Source: Pelagibacterium flavum (GTDB taxonomy: Bacteria; Pseudomonadota; Alphaproteobacteria; Rhizobiales; Devosiaceae). Taken from it: a stretch of 64,000 bases of DNA. The notes beneath the pieces were generated by a model that was given only the letters and a program-made list of their open reading frames with translations, did no database searches and was not told the DNA's origin. The stretch spans positions 3,279,001-3,343,000 of the forward strand of contig NZ_CP107716.1 of NCBI RefSeq assembly GCF_025854335.1, given 5' to 3'. A program made the translations under genes and the position numbers. Shown here in pieces: positions 50,685-59,192 of the stretch (position 1 is the first letter of the stretch; each line of letters starts with the position of its first letter).

Positions 50685-51109
50685 GCCGTCTGCCGCCATT
50701 CGGGCAGCGGAAACACCCGGTCATAGGCCAGATTGAAGACGAACGCGTAGCCCATGTAGAACAGGGCGAACGATATATCCATGACCAGTGCGTGGATCAG
50801 GCTGATGCCCAGATACCAAGCGATGAACGGCACCAGGACAACCAGCAGGCCCAGTTCGAACAGCACGGCGTGGGCGATGCGCAGGCGCACCGATTTCAGC
50901 GTTGTTCCGATCGTGCGCAGCATGATGGCGTCAAAGCCGAAATTGAAGAGATAATTCCAGGCCATCGCAATGGTGGCCGAGACGAGGCCGACAACGCCGA
51001 TGTCGTGCATGGGCATTGCAAAGACCAATGCGCCAAGCGGTATGACGAGGATGAGGCCAATAATTTCGAAGCAGAGAGCGTGGCGGACGCGATCCCAGGC
51101 GGTGCGCAT
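50681..51109 (-). CDS. PACE/AceI-type small efflux transporter
   Basis: A 142-residue membrane protein with four helices formed by two tandem bacterial-transmembrane-pair repeats ('RHALCFEIIGLILVIPLGAL' and 'RIAHAVLFELGLLVVLVPFI'). The Glu in the first 'CFE' is the conserved proton-coupling acid of AceI. Family members export chlorhexidine, acriflavine or short diamines. The native substrate is unproved here. A LysR partner, common next to aceI, is absent. Confidence 0.85.
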   Translation of the reverse strand: MRTAWDRVRHALCFEIIGLILVIPLGALVFAMPMHDIGVVGLVSATIAMAWNYLFNFGFDAIMLRTIGTTLKSVRLRIAHAVLFELGLLVVLVPFIAWYLGISLIHALVMDISFALFYMGYAFVFNLAYDRVFPLPEWRQTA

Positions 51110-51317
51110 GATCGGGGAACTCCATGGCTAAAAAGCTCGGGTCGTCCCGAAAACAATGCCCTTTATGGGGGAGGTCGTCCTCACGGGAGGCTATTTAGGA
51201 GATAGGGCGGAGAAGTCAAGTTTTGACTTGCGGGAGACTCTTTTTGAGTGTGCCGGAACCGCCGACGGCAAAATTGCCTCGGGAGTGATCGTCGTCCGAC
51301 TCTCTGCCCTCTCAGCC

Positions 51318-51457
51318 GTCATCCTCGGGCTTGACCCGGGGATCCGCTGCATTGGGCCAGCCGGTGAAGAGGTTGGGGTGCGATGAGGGGCCACACGCAC
51401 CACTTCTGCTGCGCTTGCTGACGCACTGCGGATCCCCGGGTCGAGCCCGAGGATGAC
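51318..51457. repeat. Facing pair of 30-bp palindromic repeats
   Basis: Two 30-base copies, 51318-51347 and 51428-51457, are inverted and differ at one position. They are separated by 80 bases that contain no gene. Each copy is itself a dyad (CTCGGGC/GCCCGAG-type arms with the GTCATCC and GATCCGC ends). They make up much of the 601-base gap between the PACE gene and crcB. The paired, facing arrangement resembles a BIME. Confidence 0.8.
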
Positions 51458-51520
51458 GCGCTGGGGGTTGGTGAGTGTTCGGTGATCGAGCCGAGAGCGT
51501 GACCCGACGCCGATCGCTGT

Positions 51521-51537
51521 CCCGGATTTGATCCGGG
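51521..51537. repeat. Palindrome CCCGGAT-TTG-ATCCGGG
   Basis: A perfect 7-bp dyad around TTG in the same gap, with TGT before and TCCC after. It has the core sequence of the copy at 3530-3546. The remaining 170 bases to crcB show no gene or fluoride-riboswitch motif. Confidence 0.7.
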
Positions 51538-51710
51538 TCCCGCCAGCATTGCCGAGCGACAGGGGGCGGACAGCAACGCCCATCGGCACCGGCGTTTGCC
51601 GAGGCAGCAAAGGGGTCGATCAGCGGCTTGAGGGGTAAAAAGACGCGGGGCGAGGCGATCCTGCAATGCCGATCTCGACAAAGGCGCGGAATCGGGAGCA
51701 CTGTCGGGGG

Positions 51711-52115
51711 ATGAACACGTCCCTGTTTGCTCTTTTTTTCGTTGGCCTTGGCGGCGGTGTTGGAGCGGTTATTCGACATATTGTTTCGACGTTTGTCGCG
51801 CGAAAACTGGGTCACGGAACATTTGGCATCCTTGCCGTCAACGTGACCGGCTGCCTGCTCATTGGACTTGTCGCCGGGTTCTTTATGGAGCCGGGCGTGA
51901 CCGGGTCGCCAACAGAGCCAATGTGGCTGCTGCTGGTTGTCGGGCTGTGCGGTGGTTACACGACGGTTTCGAGCTTTTCGCTCCAGACGCTGACATTGCT
52001 GCGTGAAGGGCATGGCGGCCCGGCACTTCTCAATATCGGCGCTTCGCTTGCCTTGTGTTTTTCGGCCGCTGTCATTGGATTTTCCCTGATCTATTCGGTG
52101 GGGGCCATGCCATGA
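51711..52115 (+). CDS. crcB: Fluoride channel subunit (CrcB/FluC), first copy
   Basis: A 134-residue Fluc-type fluoride exporter subunit with four membrane helices. The family hallmarks are 'GLGGGVGAVIRHIV' in helix 1, NVTGCLLIGL in helix 2, and GLCGGYTTVSSFSLQTL in helix 3, which carries the phenylalanine track. ATG 51711 is used. Its stop overlaps the start of the second copy (ATGA), so the two are coupled. Confidence 0.9.
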   Translation: MNTSLFALFFVGLGGGVGAVIRHIVSTFVARKLGHGTFGILAVNVTGCLLIGLVAGFFMEPGVTGSPTEPMWLLLVVGLCGGYTTVSSFSLQTLTLLREGHGGPALLNIGASLALCFSAAVIGFSLIYSVGAMP

Positions 52116-52528
52116 GCGAAAAGCGGCTGATTGTTGCCATCGCTTGCGGCGGGGCGGTGGGCAGCATGGCCCGTTACGGGCTGTCGCTGCTATCATTGTC
52201 GGCTGTCCCCGGCTGGTTTTTTGCCGGTACGCTGGCCGCCAATATCGCAGGGTCGGCCTTGATCGGGCTGATTGCAGCCTGGTCGGTGCGGCGCATGCCC
52301 TCTCCCATTCTCAACGGGTTTCTGGTTACCGGGTTCTGCGGCGGGTTCACGACGTTTTCGGCATTTTCGCTGGAGGCTTTGCTTCTGGTCATGTCTGGGG
52401 CATGGGCCGTGGCGCTGGGATATGTCGTAGCTTCGATCTTGAGCTGGATGGCCGCCGTGTGGCTGGGTTGGAGCGCGGGCATGGCGCTGTTTGGGGCAAA
52501 AGGGAGTGTGGCCCACACCAAATCTTAA
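52112..52528 (+). CDS. crcB: Fluoride channel subunit (CrcB/FluC), second copy
   Basis: A 138-residue Fluc subunit paralogous to the preceding gene. 'GGAVGSMARYGLSLLSL' in helix 1, NIAGSALIGL in helix 2 and GFCGGFTTFSAFSLE in helix 3 match the family more closely than copy 1, which has VSS where this has FSA. Two unlike subunits in tandem suggest a heterodimeric channel, as known for paired crcB genes in Bacillus (inference). It starts at ATG 52112, overlapping copy 1. Confidence 0.9.
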   Translation: MSEKRLIVAIACGGAVGSMARYGLSLLSLSAVPGWFFAGTLAANIAGSALIGLIAAWSVRRMPSPILNGFLVTGFCGGFTTFSAFSLEALLLVMSGAWAVALGYVVASILSWMAAVWLGWSAGMALFGAKGSVAHTKS

Positions 52529-52579
52529 ACGGCCCCCTGTCATAAACCTCAAGACAGGGACGTCTTGGGGATCACGATC

Positions 52580-53809
52580 ATGCTCAGCCGCATAAACGCC
52601 ATGGGCGTTCTGTTTGCCGTTGCCGCGCTGATGGCGCTGGCGCTGGCGGGGGGACTGGCGCTTTACGCCATTGTCGAGGATCCCGGCTCAAACAGCTATG
52701 CGCTGCTGGCCGAAGCGTTTCTGAACGGACGGCTGGACACAACGACCTGTTTCGACGGCGATTGCGCGCGGTTCGAGGACAAGATCTTCGTGATGTTTCC
52801 GCCCGTCCCGGCGATCATTGCCCTGCCCTTCGTGGCGCTGTTCGGGGTCAATTTTTCCGGCTTCGTGTTCCTCTCGGCCATCGCCTTTGCGCTATCGGTA
52901 TGGCTGTGGTGGCAGATCTTCGAGGGGCTGAAGGTGGATCGCGACGTGGCGATCTGGCTGCTGCTGGGGCTGGCCTTTGCCACCCCGCTCTATTTTGTGA
53001 CCATTCGCGGCGACGGCATCTGGTTTTTTGCCCAGGCGATCGGGTTCGCCTTCACCTCGCTGGCCATCCACCAGATGGTGCGTGGCGGGAGCTTGATCCT
53101 GGCCGGGGCGTGCATCGGGGCGGCGTTTTTGTGCCGGCAGATGGCGGTGTTCTACCTGCCGTTCCTGTTTGCCCTGTCGCTGGACCGGTTCGAGCCGCTG
53201 ATCAGCTTTTCGCGCGGCCATATCGTGCGGGTGCTCAAGCTGGGCCTTCCGGCAGGCGTCGCGGTTCTGATCTATCTTGCTTACAATTACCTGCGGTTCG
53301 GCGATCCGATGCAGACCGGATACCCTTACATGATTGGCGCCGATATTGCCGAAGGCGGGTCGATGATCAACTACCGGCTGGCCGAGCATGGGCTGTGGTC
53401 TTCGGCCTATGTGCTGTTCAACACGCTCTATCTGTTCGTGCAGGGCTTCCACATGGATTTCGGCGGCAATGCGATGGTCGAACCCATCGGGCTAGACCCT
53501 TCGGGCACTGCATTGCTGGCCGCCAGCCCGTTCGTGCTGTTTGCGTTTTTCGCCCCGATGCGCCGGCCGGTGCTGATCGGGATCGCGACGATCCTCGTCA
53601 TTGCGGTGCCCATCCTGTTCTATCACTCGAACGGGTACTCCCAGTACAACGTGCAACGCTACGCGCTCGACTGGCTGCCCATCGTTTTTTACATGCTGGC
53701 GCTTGCCGTCAGTGATCGCGACATGCGCGGGCTGGCGCTGCTTGTGACCTTCGGGATCGGGCTCAACCTCATCACCATGGCGTTTCTGGCGTTGGGGCTG
53801 ACGGCCTAG
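52580..53809 (+). CDS. Polytopic membrane protein, GT-C glycosyltransferase-like
   Basis: A 409-residue membrane protein with about ten helices. The first periplasmic loop contains a conserved-looking polar stretch ('NSYALLAEAFLNGRLDTTTC') and acidic residues (EDPGSN, GDCARFED), as in GT-C enzymes that use polyprenyl-phosphate sugars (ArnT, PMT and related families). Assignment is by shape and context only. It converges with an ABC exporter gene and lies near GtrA and UbiA genes, which together would make and use lipid-linked sugars. The start is ATG 52580; a TTG at 52565 is alternative. Confidence 0.6.
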   Translation: MLSRINAMGVLFAVAALMALALAGGLALYAIVEDPGSNSYALLAEAFLNGRLDTTTCFDGDCARFEDKIFVMFPPVPAIIALPFVALFGVNFSGFVFLSAIAFALSVWLWWQIFEGLKVDRDVAIWLLLGLAFATPLYFVTIRGDGIWFFAQAIGFAFTSLAIHQMVRGGSLILAGACIGAAFLCRQMAVFYLPFLFALSLDRFEPLISFSRGHIVRVLKLGLPAGVAVLIYLAYNYLRFGDPMQTGYPYMIGADIAEGGSMINYRLAEHGLWSSAYVLFNTLYLFVQGFHMDFGGNAMVEPIGLDPSGTALLAASPFVLFAFFAPMRRPVLIGIATILVIAVPILFYHSNGYSQYNVQRYALDWLPIVFYMLALAVSDRDMRGLALLVTFGIGLNLITMAFLALGLTA

Positions 53810-53833
53810 GCTACCGAGCAGAAAGAGCGTCGG

Positions 53834-55561
53834 CTATTCAGCCGCCCAGGCACCAAACTGAGCGTTGTGCAGGCGGGCATAGGCGCCCGCCTTTGCGACC
53901 AGAACATCATGAGCACCCTCTTCCACAATGCGGCCGTCGGCGACGACGGCGATGCGGTCCGCGTTGCGGATGGTGGCCAGGCGGTGGGCGATGACCAGCG
54001 TGGTGCGGCCTTCCGAAAGCGCTGACAGAGCGCGCTGTATCTGCATTTCGGTTTCGGTATCGAGGGCCGAGGTCGCCTCGTCGAGAATGAGGATCGGCGG
54101 GTTTTTCAGGAATATCCGCGCAATGGCCAGACGCTGCTTCTGGCCGCCCGAGAGTTTGACGCCGCGCTCGCCGATCATGGTGTCGAGCCCCTCAGGCAAT
54201 TGGGCGATGACGCTGTCGAACTGGGCGCTGCGTGCGGCGTCCATGATTTCTTCGTCGGTGGCGCCCAGACGGCCATAGGCAATGTTGTCGCGGATCGAGG
54301 TGCCGAACATGAAGACGTCCTGCTGGACGATGCCGATCTGGCTGCGCAGGGAATCCTGGGTCATGTCGCGGATGTCGATGCCATCGATGGTGATAGCGCC
54401 GGAATCGATTTCGTAGAAGCGCGGCAGCAGCGAGCAGATGGTTGTCTTGCCGGCGCCGGATGGGCCGACAAGAGCGATGGTCTCGCCCGCTTTGACGCTC
54501 AAGGTGATGTCGCGCAGGATCGGGCGATCGTCCGAATAGGCGAAATTGACCTTGTCGAAGACGATGTCGCCCCTGAGATCGGAGACTTTCCTTGCGCTGG
54601 GGCTATCGACGATGTCGGGTTCGGTGTCCATCAGATCGGCGAAGCGTTTGAAGCCCGCGATGCCCTTTGGATAGCTTTCGATGACCGAGATGATCTTGTC
54701 GATGGGACGAAACAGAACGGTGATGAGCAGCAGAAAGCCGACGAACTGGCCATAGGTCATTTCGCCATACATTACGAGCGCGGTGCCCGCGAGCATGACC
54801 ATCAACTGCACGAGACTCTTGGCCATATAGGACATCGAGATCGACGCCGTCATGATCTTGTAGGCCTTGAGCTTGGTGGTGCGGTAGCTCTGATTGTCGC
54901 CCTCGAACAGCTTGCGTTCGTGACGCTCGTTGGCAAAGGCGCGCACGGCGCGGACGCCGCCGATGGATTCCTCGATGCGCTGGTTGAAATCGCCGACCCG
55001 GCCATAAAGGCTCTTCCAGGTCATGGTCATGGCGCTTCCGTATTTGAAGATCAGGAAGGCGGCAACCGGGACGATGAACAGGGTGAGCGCGGCGAGCTTG
55101 AGGTTCATCAGCGCCATGATGATGAAGGCGCCGATGAAGGTCATCACCGCGATGAACACGTCCTCGGGCCCGTGATGGGCGATCTCGCCGACCTCTTCGA
55201 GGTCCTTGGTGACGTGGGTGATCAGGTGTCCGGTTTTCTTGTTGTCGAAATAGCGGAACGAGAGCTTGTGCAGATGATCGAAGGCCTGGCGGCGCATGTC
55301 GGTCTCGATGCCGATGCCCAGGGCGTGACCCCAATAGTTGACGACCGAGAGCAGACCCGCATTGAGGATGTAAACGAACAAAAGACCCGCTGCGGCGGCG
55401 AGAATCCAGAACCAGTTCTGGCTGGGCAGCAATTGATCGACATAAAGCTGGACGACGACGGGGAAGCTCAGCTCGAGCAGGCCAACGATGACCGCGCAGC
55501 CGAAATCGAGGAAAAACAGGCCCTTATAGGGCGCGTAATAGGAGAAAAATCGGCGCAACAT
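53834..55561 (-). CDS. MsbA-like ABC exporter (fused permease-ATPase)
   Basis: A 575-residue half-transporter. Six membrane helices (residues 1-310) are followed by an ATPase with Walker A GPSGAGKTT near 370, the signature LSGGQKQRLAIARIFL near 475 and Walker B ILILDEATSALDTET. It functions as a homodimer. Family members export lipids, glycolipids or peptides; proximity to GtrA and UbiA genes suggests a lipid-linked saccharide (inference). It starts 52 bases after gtrA and may share its transcript. Confidence 0.9.
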   Translation of the reverse strand: MLRRFFSYYAPYKGLFFLDFGCAVIVGLLELSFPVVVQLYVDQLLPSQNWFWILAAAAGLLFVYILNAGLLSVVNYWGHALGIGIETDMRRQAFDHLHKLSFRYFDNKKTGHLITHVTKDLEEVGEIAHHGPEDVFIAVMTFIGAFIIMALMNLKLAALTLFIVPVAAFLIFKYGSAMTMTWKSLYGRVGDFNQRIEESIGGVRAVRAFANERHERKLFEGDNQSYRTTKLKAYKIMTASISMSYMAKSLVQLMVMLAGTALVMYGEMTYGQFVGFLLLITVLFRPIDKIISVIESYPKGIAGFKRFADLMDTEPDIVDSPSARKVSDLRGDIVFDKVNFAYSDDRPILRDITLSVKAGETIALVGPSGAGKTTICSLLPRFYEIDSGAITIDGIDIRDMTQDSLRSQIGIVQQDVFMFGTSIRDNIAYGRLGATDEEIMDAARSAQFDSVIAQLPEGLDTMIGERGVKLSGGQKQRLAIARIFLKNPPILILDEATSALDTETEMQIQRALSALSEGRTTLVIAHRLATIRNADRIAVVADGRIVEEGAHDVLVAKAGAYARLHNAQFGAWAAE

Positions 55562-55613
55562 GATCGGATCGCTTTCAATACCGCCCGGACCTAGCGCGCA
55601 GAAACCAGACCAG

Positions 55614-56051
55614 TCAAGTCAAGTTTTCGGCGTGATCCGGCGTGACCCGAAAGCTGAGATATTTATGGCCGAAGAAATTTGCAACAGCCCCCACGCCAAT
55701 GGCCGTGCCGTGCGCCACGGCCTCGGGCAACACGCTCCAGCCGATGGCAGGCAGAAGATGGTGGAGCAAGGCCAGAGAAACCGCCATGACGACCACTGCT
55801 CCGAGCGCGTTGACGATGAGAAACAATGTGACCTGCAATGGCACGGGCTGGCGGGAATTGGGAAACACATAAGCGCGGTAAAGCGTGAACCCGGCGCTCA
55901 TGCCGATGAGATAGGCCACGAACACGGCGGCGGGGAACGGCAGAACAAGCGAGAGGGGAAACCGCACCAGCCAGTTGATCGCCGCCGCCAGACCGCCGAG
56001 CAAAAGGAAGCGCACGATCTGGGGCAGTTTAAGGAAGGCTTGTGGGCTCAT
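55614..56051 (-). CDS. GtrA-family membrane protein
   Basis: A 145-residue GtrA-like protein with four membrane helices, thought to move lipid-linked sugars such as polyprenyl-phosphate glucose across the inner membrane. 'VRFLLLGGLAAAINWLVRFP' near 13-32 and 'NFFGHKYLSFRV' at the C-terminus are the family signatures. ATG 56051 overlaps the UbiA-fusion stop by four bases (ATGA), so it is coupled to it. Confidence 0.9.
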   Translation of the reverse strand: MSPQAFLKLPQIVRFLLLGGLAAAINWLVRFPLSLVLPFPAAVFVAYLIGMSAGFTLYRAYVFPNSRQPVPLQVTLFLIVNALGAVVVMAVSLALLHHLLPAIGWSVLPEAVAHGTAIGVGAVANFFGHKYLSFRVTPDHAENLT

Positions 56052-57529
56052 ATGCCGATCCAGGCGAGAAAAAAGCCGAGCGCCAGACCGGCTGCAAGCA
56101 TGAGGCTCTTGGGATCCTTCATGGCGAAGGCGACAGGATCGTCGTTGAGTTCGCCGCGAAAACTCAGCATCCAGATGCGGCCGATCCACAGAAACAGCGC
56201 GGCAGGCATGAGCCACAGCCAGACCGAATCCGAATAGAAATCGGCAGCCAGCGCGTCCTGGGTGAGATAGAGAACCAGGATCAGCACCGAGCCGATGCCG
56301 CTCGATACGCCCATGGCCATGATGAAGGGCGCATCGGTGGTGAAATATCCGCGCCCGCTGATTTTGCCCGAGCCGCCATTGTCGGTCATCCGCTGAACCT
56401 CGGTATTGCGCTTGGCAAACGAGAGCGAGGCAAACAGGAACATGGAAAAGACCAGAAGCCAGGGCGAAGCCATGACGCCCACGGCGACGATGCCGAGCAC
56501 CAGCCGCAGGGTGAACAGCACGGCAAGGGTGAAGGCATCGAGGATGGGCTTGCGTTTGATGCCCATGGAATAGGCAACCGTCAGGGCAAGATATGCGCCG
56601 AGCGTTACCACGACCAAGGGATTGACCAATGCGCCGAGCGCGAAGGCGGCAATCATGGCGACGGGCATGACGGCGACGGCATGCGCAATCGATATGCGGC
56701 CAGCCGCCAGCGGCCGGTTGCGCTTGGACCAGTGGCGGCGGTCATCCGCGATGTCCCAGAGGTCATTGAGCAGATAGGTCGAGGACGCGAGGATCCCCAG
56801 AGCAAGAAACGCAATGGCCGCGCTGGTCCAGGCAGTGGGATCGAGCATATGGCCGCCCAGCATGAGCGGCACGAAGACCAGTGCGTTCTTGGCCCATTGA
56901 TGCAGGCGTGCTTGCTTGACCCAGTCCTTGAGGCGCGGGGGGCGTTTTAGTGTGTGCTCAATCTGTGTCAGGCGGGCAGCGGCGCGACCCACCCTGCCGG
57001 TGGTTTCGACCAGAACGCCGCCTTTTGCGATTTTCCAGACGGCAAGATCGGCCCCGCTGTCGCCGGCATAAACAAAGCCATCGGGAAACATTTCGGCCAG
57101 TTTTCCGGCCTTTATGGCGCCCTTGAGATTGGTGATGCCATCGGACGCCATGGTCTTGTCGATGAACGCAAAGCGGCGGGCGATGCGGATGGCCAAAAAG
57201 CTATCAGCCGCCGTGGCGAGGATGATCTCGCGGCCCTTGGCCTTTTCGGCTTCTGCGTAAGCGATGACGTCGTCGTTGAGCGGGATGTCGTCGACCTCGA
57301 GGGTCACATGGCCGGCCAGTTGCTGCTTGAGATGGGCTTTGCCCTTGAGCAGCCAGACGATGAGAGCAAACAGACCGAACGGGTTCTGCTTGAGATAAGC
57401 GAACACCGTCTCGTGCAGCAGATCGGTACGGATCAGGGTGTTGTCGAGGTCGAGGACGAGCGGCAGAAGGCCCGATTGGGGCTTCCGGTCGGCGCGGCCT
57501 TGTTTGACCGCAATGGCTGATTTGGGCAT
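56048..57529 (-). CDS. HAD phosphatase-UbiA prenyltransferase fusion (DPPR synthase-like)
   Basis: A 493-residue fusion. Residues 20-190 are a HAD domain with DLDNTLIRTD at 27-36 (nucleophile Asp27) and GDSGADL near 156. Residues 200-493 are a UbiA prenyltransferase with nine or so helices and the prenyl-diphosphate motif NDLWDIADD at 255-263. Such fusions are related to decaprenyl-phosphate phosphoribosyl transferase (Rv3806c type), with the HAD part proposed to remove the 5-phosphate, giving decaprenyl-phosphoribose for arabinose or ribose donors. The start is ATG 57529. Coupled to gtrA. The needed epimerase genes (DprE1/E2) are not in this window. Confidence 0.85.
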   Translation of the reverse strand: MPKSAIAVKQGRADRKPQSGLLPLVLDLDNTLIRTDLLHETVFAYLKQNPFGLFALIVWLLKGKAHLKQQLAGHVTLEVDDIPLNDDVIAYAEAEKAKGREIILATAADSFLAIRIARRFAFIDKTMASDGITNLKGAIKAGKLAEMFPDGFVYAGDSGADLAVWKIAKGGVLVETTGRVGRAAARLTQIEHTLKRPPRLKDWVKQARLHQWAKNALVFVPLMLGGHMLDPTAWTSAAIAFLALGILASSTYLLNDLWDIADDRRHWSKRNRPLAAGRISIAHAVAVMPVAMIAAFALGALVNPLVVVTLGAYLALTVAYSMGIKRKPILDAFTLAVLFTLRLVLGIVAVGVMASPWLLVFSMFLFASLSFAKRNTEVQRMTDNGGSGKISGRGYFTTDAPFIMAMGVSSGIGSVLILVLYLTQDALAADFYSDSVWLWLMPAALFLWIGRIWMLSFRGELNDDPVAFAMKDPKSLMLAAGLALGFFLAWIGI

Positions 57530-57719
57530 CGTACCTGCTCGCTTTGCAAAATTCGCCCCCGTTATCGCGGGCGCGAAGCGCTGGTGCAAAGCAAACAGCA
57601 AATAAGCGTTAATCAGGGGCGACGCGCAAATCAGTCAAATGCGCGATAAAATTTACGCTTTGTCGATGTGACTCAACAAAGCGCAAACAGGATCAATAAA
57701 ATTGTAACAAATTCTAAGT

Positions 57720-57772
57720 TTGTCGCGCGGTCGAACCGAAAAAGTGTGCAACTTTTTCTGACCGCGCTCCTA
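57720..57772 (-). repeat. Dispersed hairpin repeat, copy 5
   Basis: The second-hairpin half of the family: GCGCGGTC/GACCGCGC outer arms and GAAAAAGT/ACTTTTTC inner arms. On the minus strand it begins with TAGGAGCGCGG, whose TAG is the phoB stop codon (57772-57770). Nearly identical to the copy at 8549-8600. Confidence 0.8.
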
Positions 57773-58468
57773 GTTCGCGACGAATTTTTCGTCGAACGCA
57801 TAGCCCGCGCCGCGCACGGTGCGGATCGGATCCTTGGCGCGGCCGCGGTTGATGGCCTTGCGCAGCCGGCCGACATGAACGTCCACGGTGCGCTCGTCGA
57901 CATAGACATCGGTGCCCCAGACGCCATCGAGCAGTTGCTCGCGTGAATAAACGCGGCCGGGATTGCCCATGAGGTATTCGAGCAGGCGGTATTCGGTGGG
58001 CCCGAGATGAACTTCCTTGCCCGAGCGGCGCACGCGATGGGTGGTGCGGTCGAGTTCGATATCGCCGGCCTTTAAGATAGCGGCGATCAATTGGGGGTTG
58101 GACCGGCGCAACAGGGCGTTGATACGGGCCATGAGCTCGGGAAGCGAGAAGGGTTTGACGACGTAATCGTCGGCGCCGGTGGCCAGCCCGCGCACCCGCT
58201 CCTCTTCCTCGCCGCGCGCGGTGAGCATGATGATGGGGATGCGCGCGGTATCGGTGCGGGCGCGGATGCGGCGGCAGATTTCGATGCCTGACGTGCCCGG
58301 CAGCATCCAGTCGAGCAGGATGATGTCGGGGGTGTTTTCGGCAATGCGCAGCATCGCCTCTTCCGCATCTTCAGCGGTTGCGACGGAAAAGTCTTCAGCT
58401 TCCAGATTGTAGCGCAGAAGTTCGACGAGATCGGCTTCGTCTTCGACAACAAGAACCTGCGGAGTCAT
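57770..58468 (-). CDS. phoB: Phosphate regulon response regulator PhoB
   Basis: A 232-residue OmpR-class regulator that activates the Pho regulon at low phosphate. Receiver domain: acidic Asp9-Glu10-Glu11 region, phospho-Asp in IILLDWMLPG near residue 53, and the conserved Lys in VVKPFS. The C-terminal winged helix has 'EVHLGPTEYRLLEYLMGNPG', 'SREQLLDGVWGTDVYVDERT' and VHVGRLRKAI. It is the last gene of pstSCAB-phoU-phoB, 3 bases after phoU. PhoR is not in the window; it often precedes pstS in this order. Confidence 0.96.
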   Translation of the reverse strand: MTPQVLVVEDEADLVELLRYNLEAEDFSVATAEDAEEAMLRIAENTPDIILLDWMLPGTSGIEICRRIRARTDTARIPIIMLTARGEEEERVRGLATGADDYVVKPFSLPELMARINALLRRSNPQLIAAILKAGDIELDRTTHRVRRSGKEVHLGPTEYRLLEYLMGNPGRVYSREQLLDGVWGTDVYVDERTVDVHVGRLRKAINRGRAKDPIRTVRGAGYAFDEKFVAN

Positions 58469-58471
58469 AGA

Positions 58472-59179
58472 CTAGCCCTTGATCTGCTCACGCGTGAAAT
58501 CCTCGGCCTCGGCGGTCAACATCTTGCCGGTCGCGAGGAAATAGGCCTGCTCGGCGATATTGGTCGAGTGGTCGCCCACCCGCTCAAGATTTTTGCCGCA
58601 GAACAGCAGGTGCGTACACATGGTGATGTTGCGCGGATCTTCCATCATGTAGGTGAGGAGTTCGCGGAACAGGGAAACATAGAGCGCATCGACATCGGTA
58701 TCGCGCTCGACCACATCGACCGCCATGTCCTTGTCGCGGGCGGCAAAGGCATCGAGGGCCAGCTTGACCTGGCGCTGGACGAGTTCGCCCATGTGGCGCA
58801 GCCCGTTCTTGAACTGAACCGACATGCCGATGCCTTCGAACTGGGTCGAGCGACGGGCCGTGGATTTGGCCATGTCGCCAATGCGTTCGAGATCGTTGGC
58901 GACGTGGATCGAAGCGATGACCAGGCGCAGATCCTGCGCCATGGGCTGACGACGGGCGATGATCGACACAGCCATCTCATCGATATGGGCCTGCATCGCG
59001 TCGACCTTCTTGTCGGCGGCAACGGTGGCCATGGCGAGTTCGGCATCCGAGCGGATCAGGGCTTCGGTAGCGTTGGAAATCGCCTTTTCCACCAGCCCAC
59101 CCATTTCCGAGATCGAACGGGCCAGTTCGGTCAATTCATCCTCGTAGGACGTGACGATATGGTCGTTAGGATTGGGCAT
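58472..59179 (-). CDS. phoU: Phosphate signalling protein PhoU
   Basis: A 235-residue all-helical protein of two PhoU repeats (about 15-105 and 120-215), with the metal-binding E/D-x-x-x-D pattern in each ('VANDLERIGDMAKSTARRST' and 'GKNLERVGDHSTNIAEQAYF'). It signals between the Pst transporter and PhoR to keep the regulon off when phosphate is plentiful. It sits between pstB and phoB, with 13 and 3 base gaps. Confidence 0.96.
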   Translation of the reverse strand: MPNPNDHIVTSYEDELTELARSISEMGGLVEKAISNATEALIRSDAELAMATVAADKKVDAMQAHIDEMAVSIIARRQPMAQDLRLVIASIHVANDLERIGDMAKSTARRSTQFEGIGMSVQFKNGLRHMGELVQRQVKLALDAFAARDKDMAVDVVERDTDVDALYVSLFRELLTYMMEDPRNITMCTHLLFCGKNLERVGDHSTNIAEQAYFLATGKMLTAEAEDFTREQIKG

Positions 59180-59192
59180 AACGTGGGGTCTC

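Noticed and set aside
51661..51710. Fluoride (crcB) riboswitch upstream of the crcB pair
   Set aside because: The conserved pseudoknot pieces of the motif cannot be found in this leader.
51312..52196. A 294-codon minus-strand frame across the palindromes and crcB
   Set aside because: It crosses repeat DNA and the antisense strand of crcB, and has repetitive composition.
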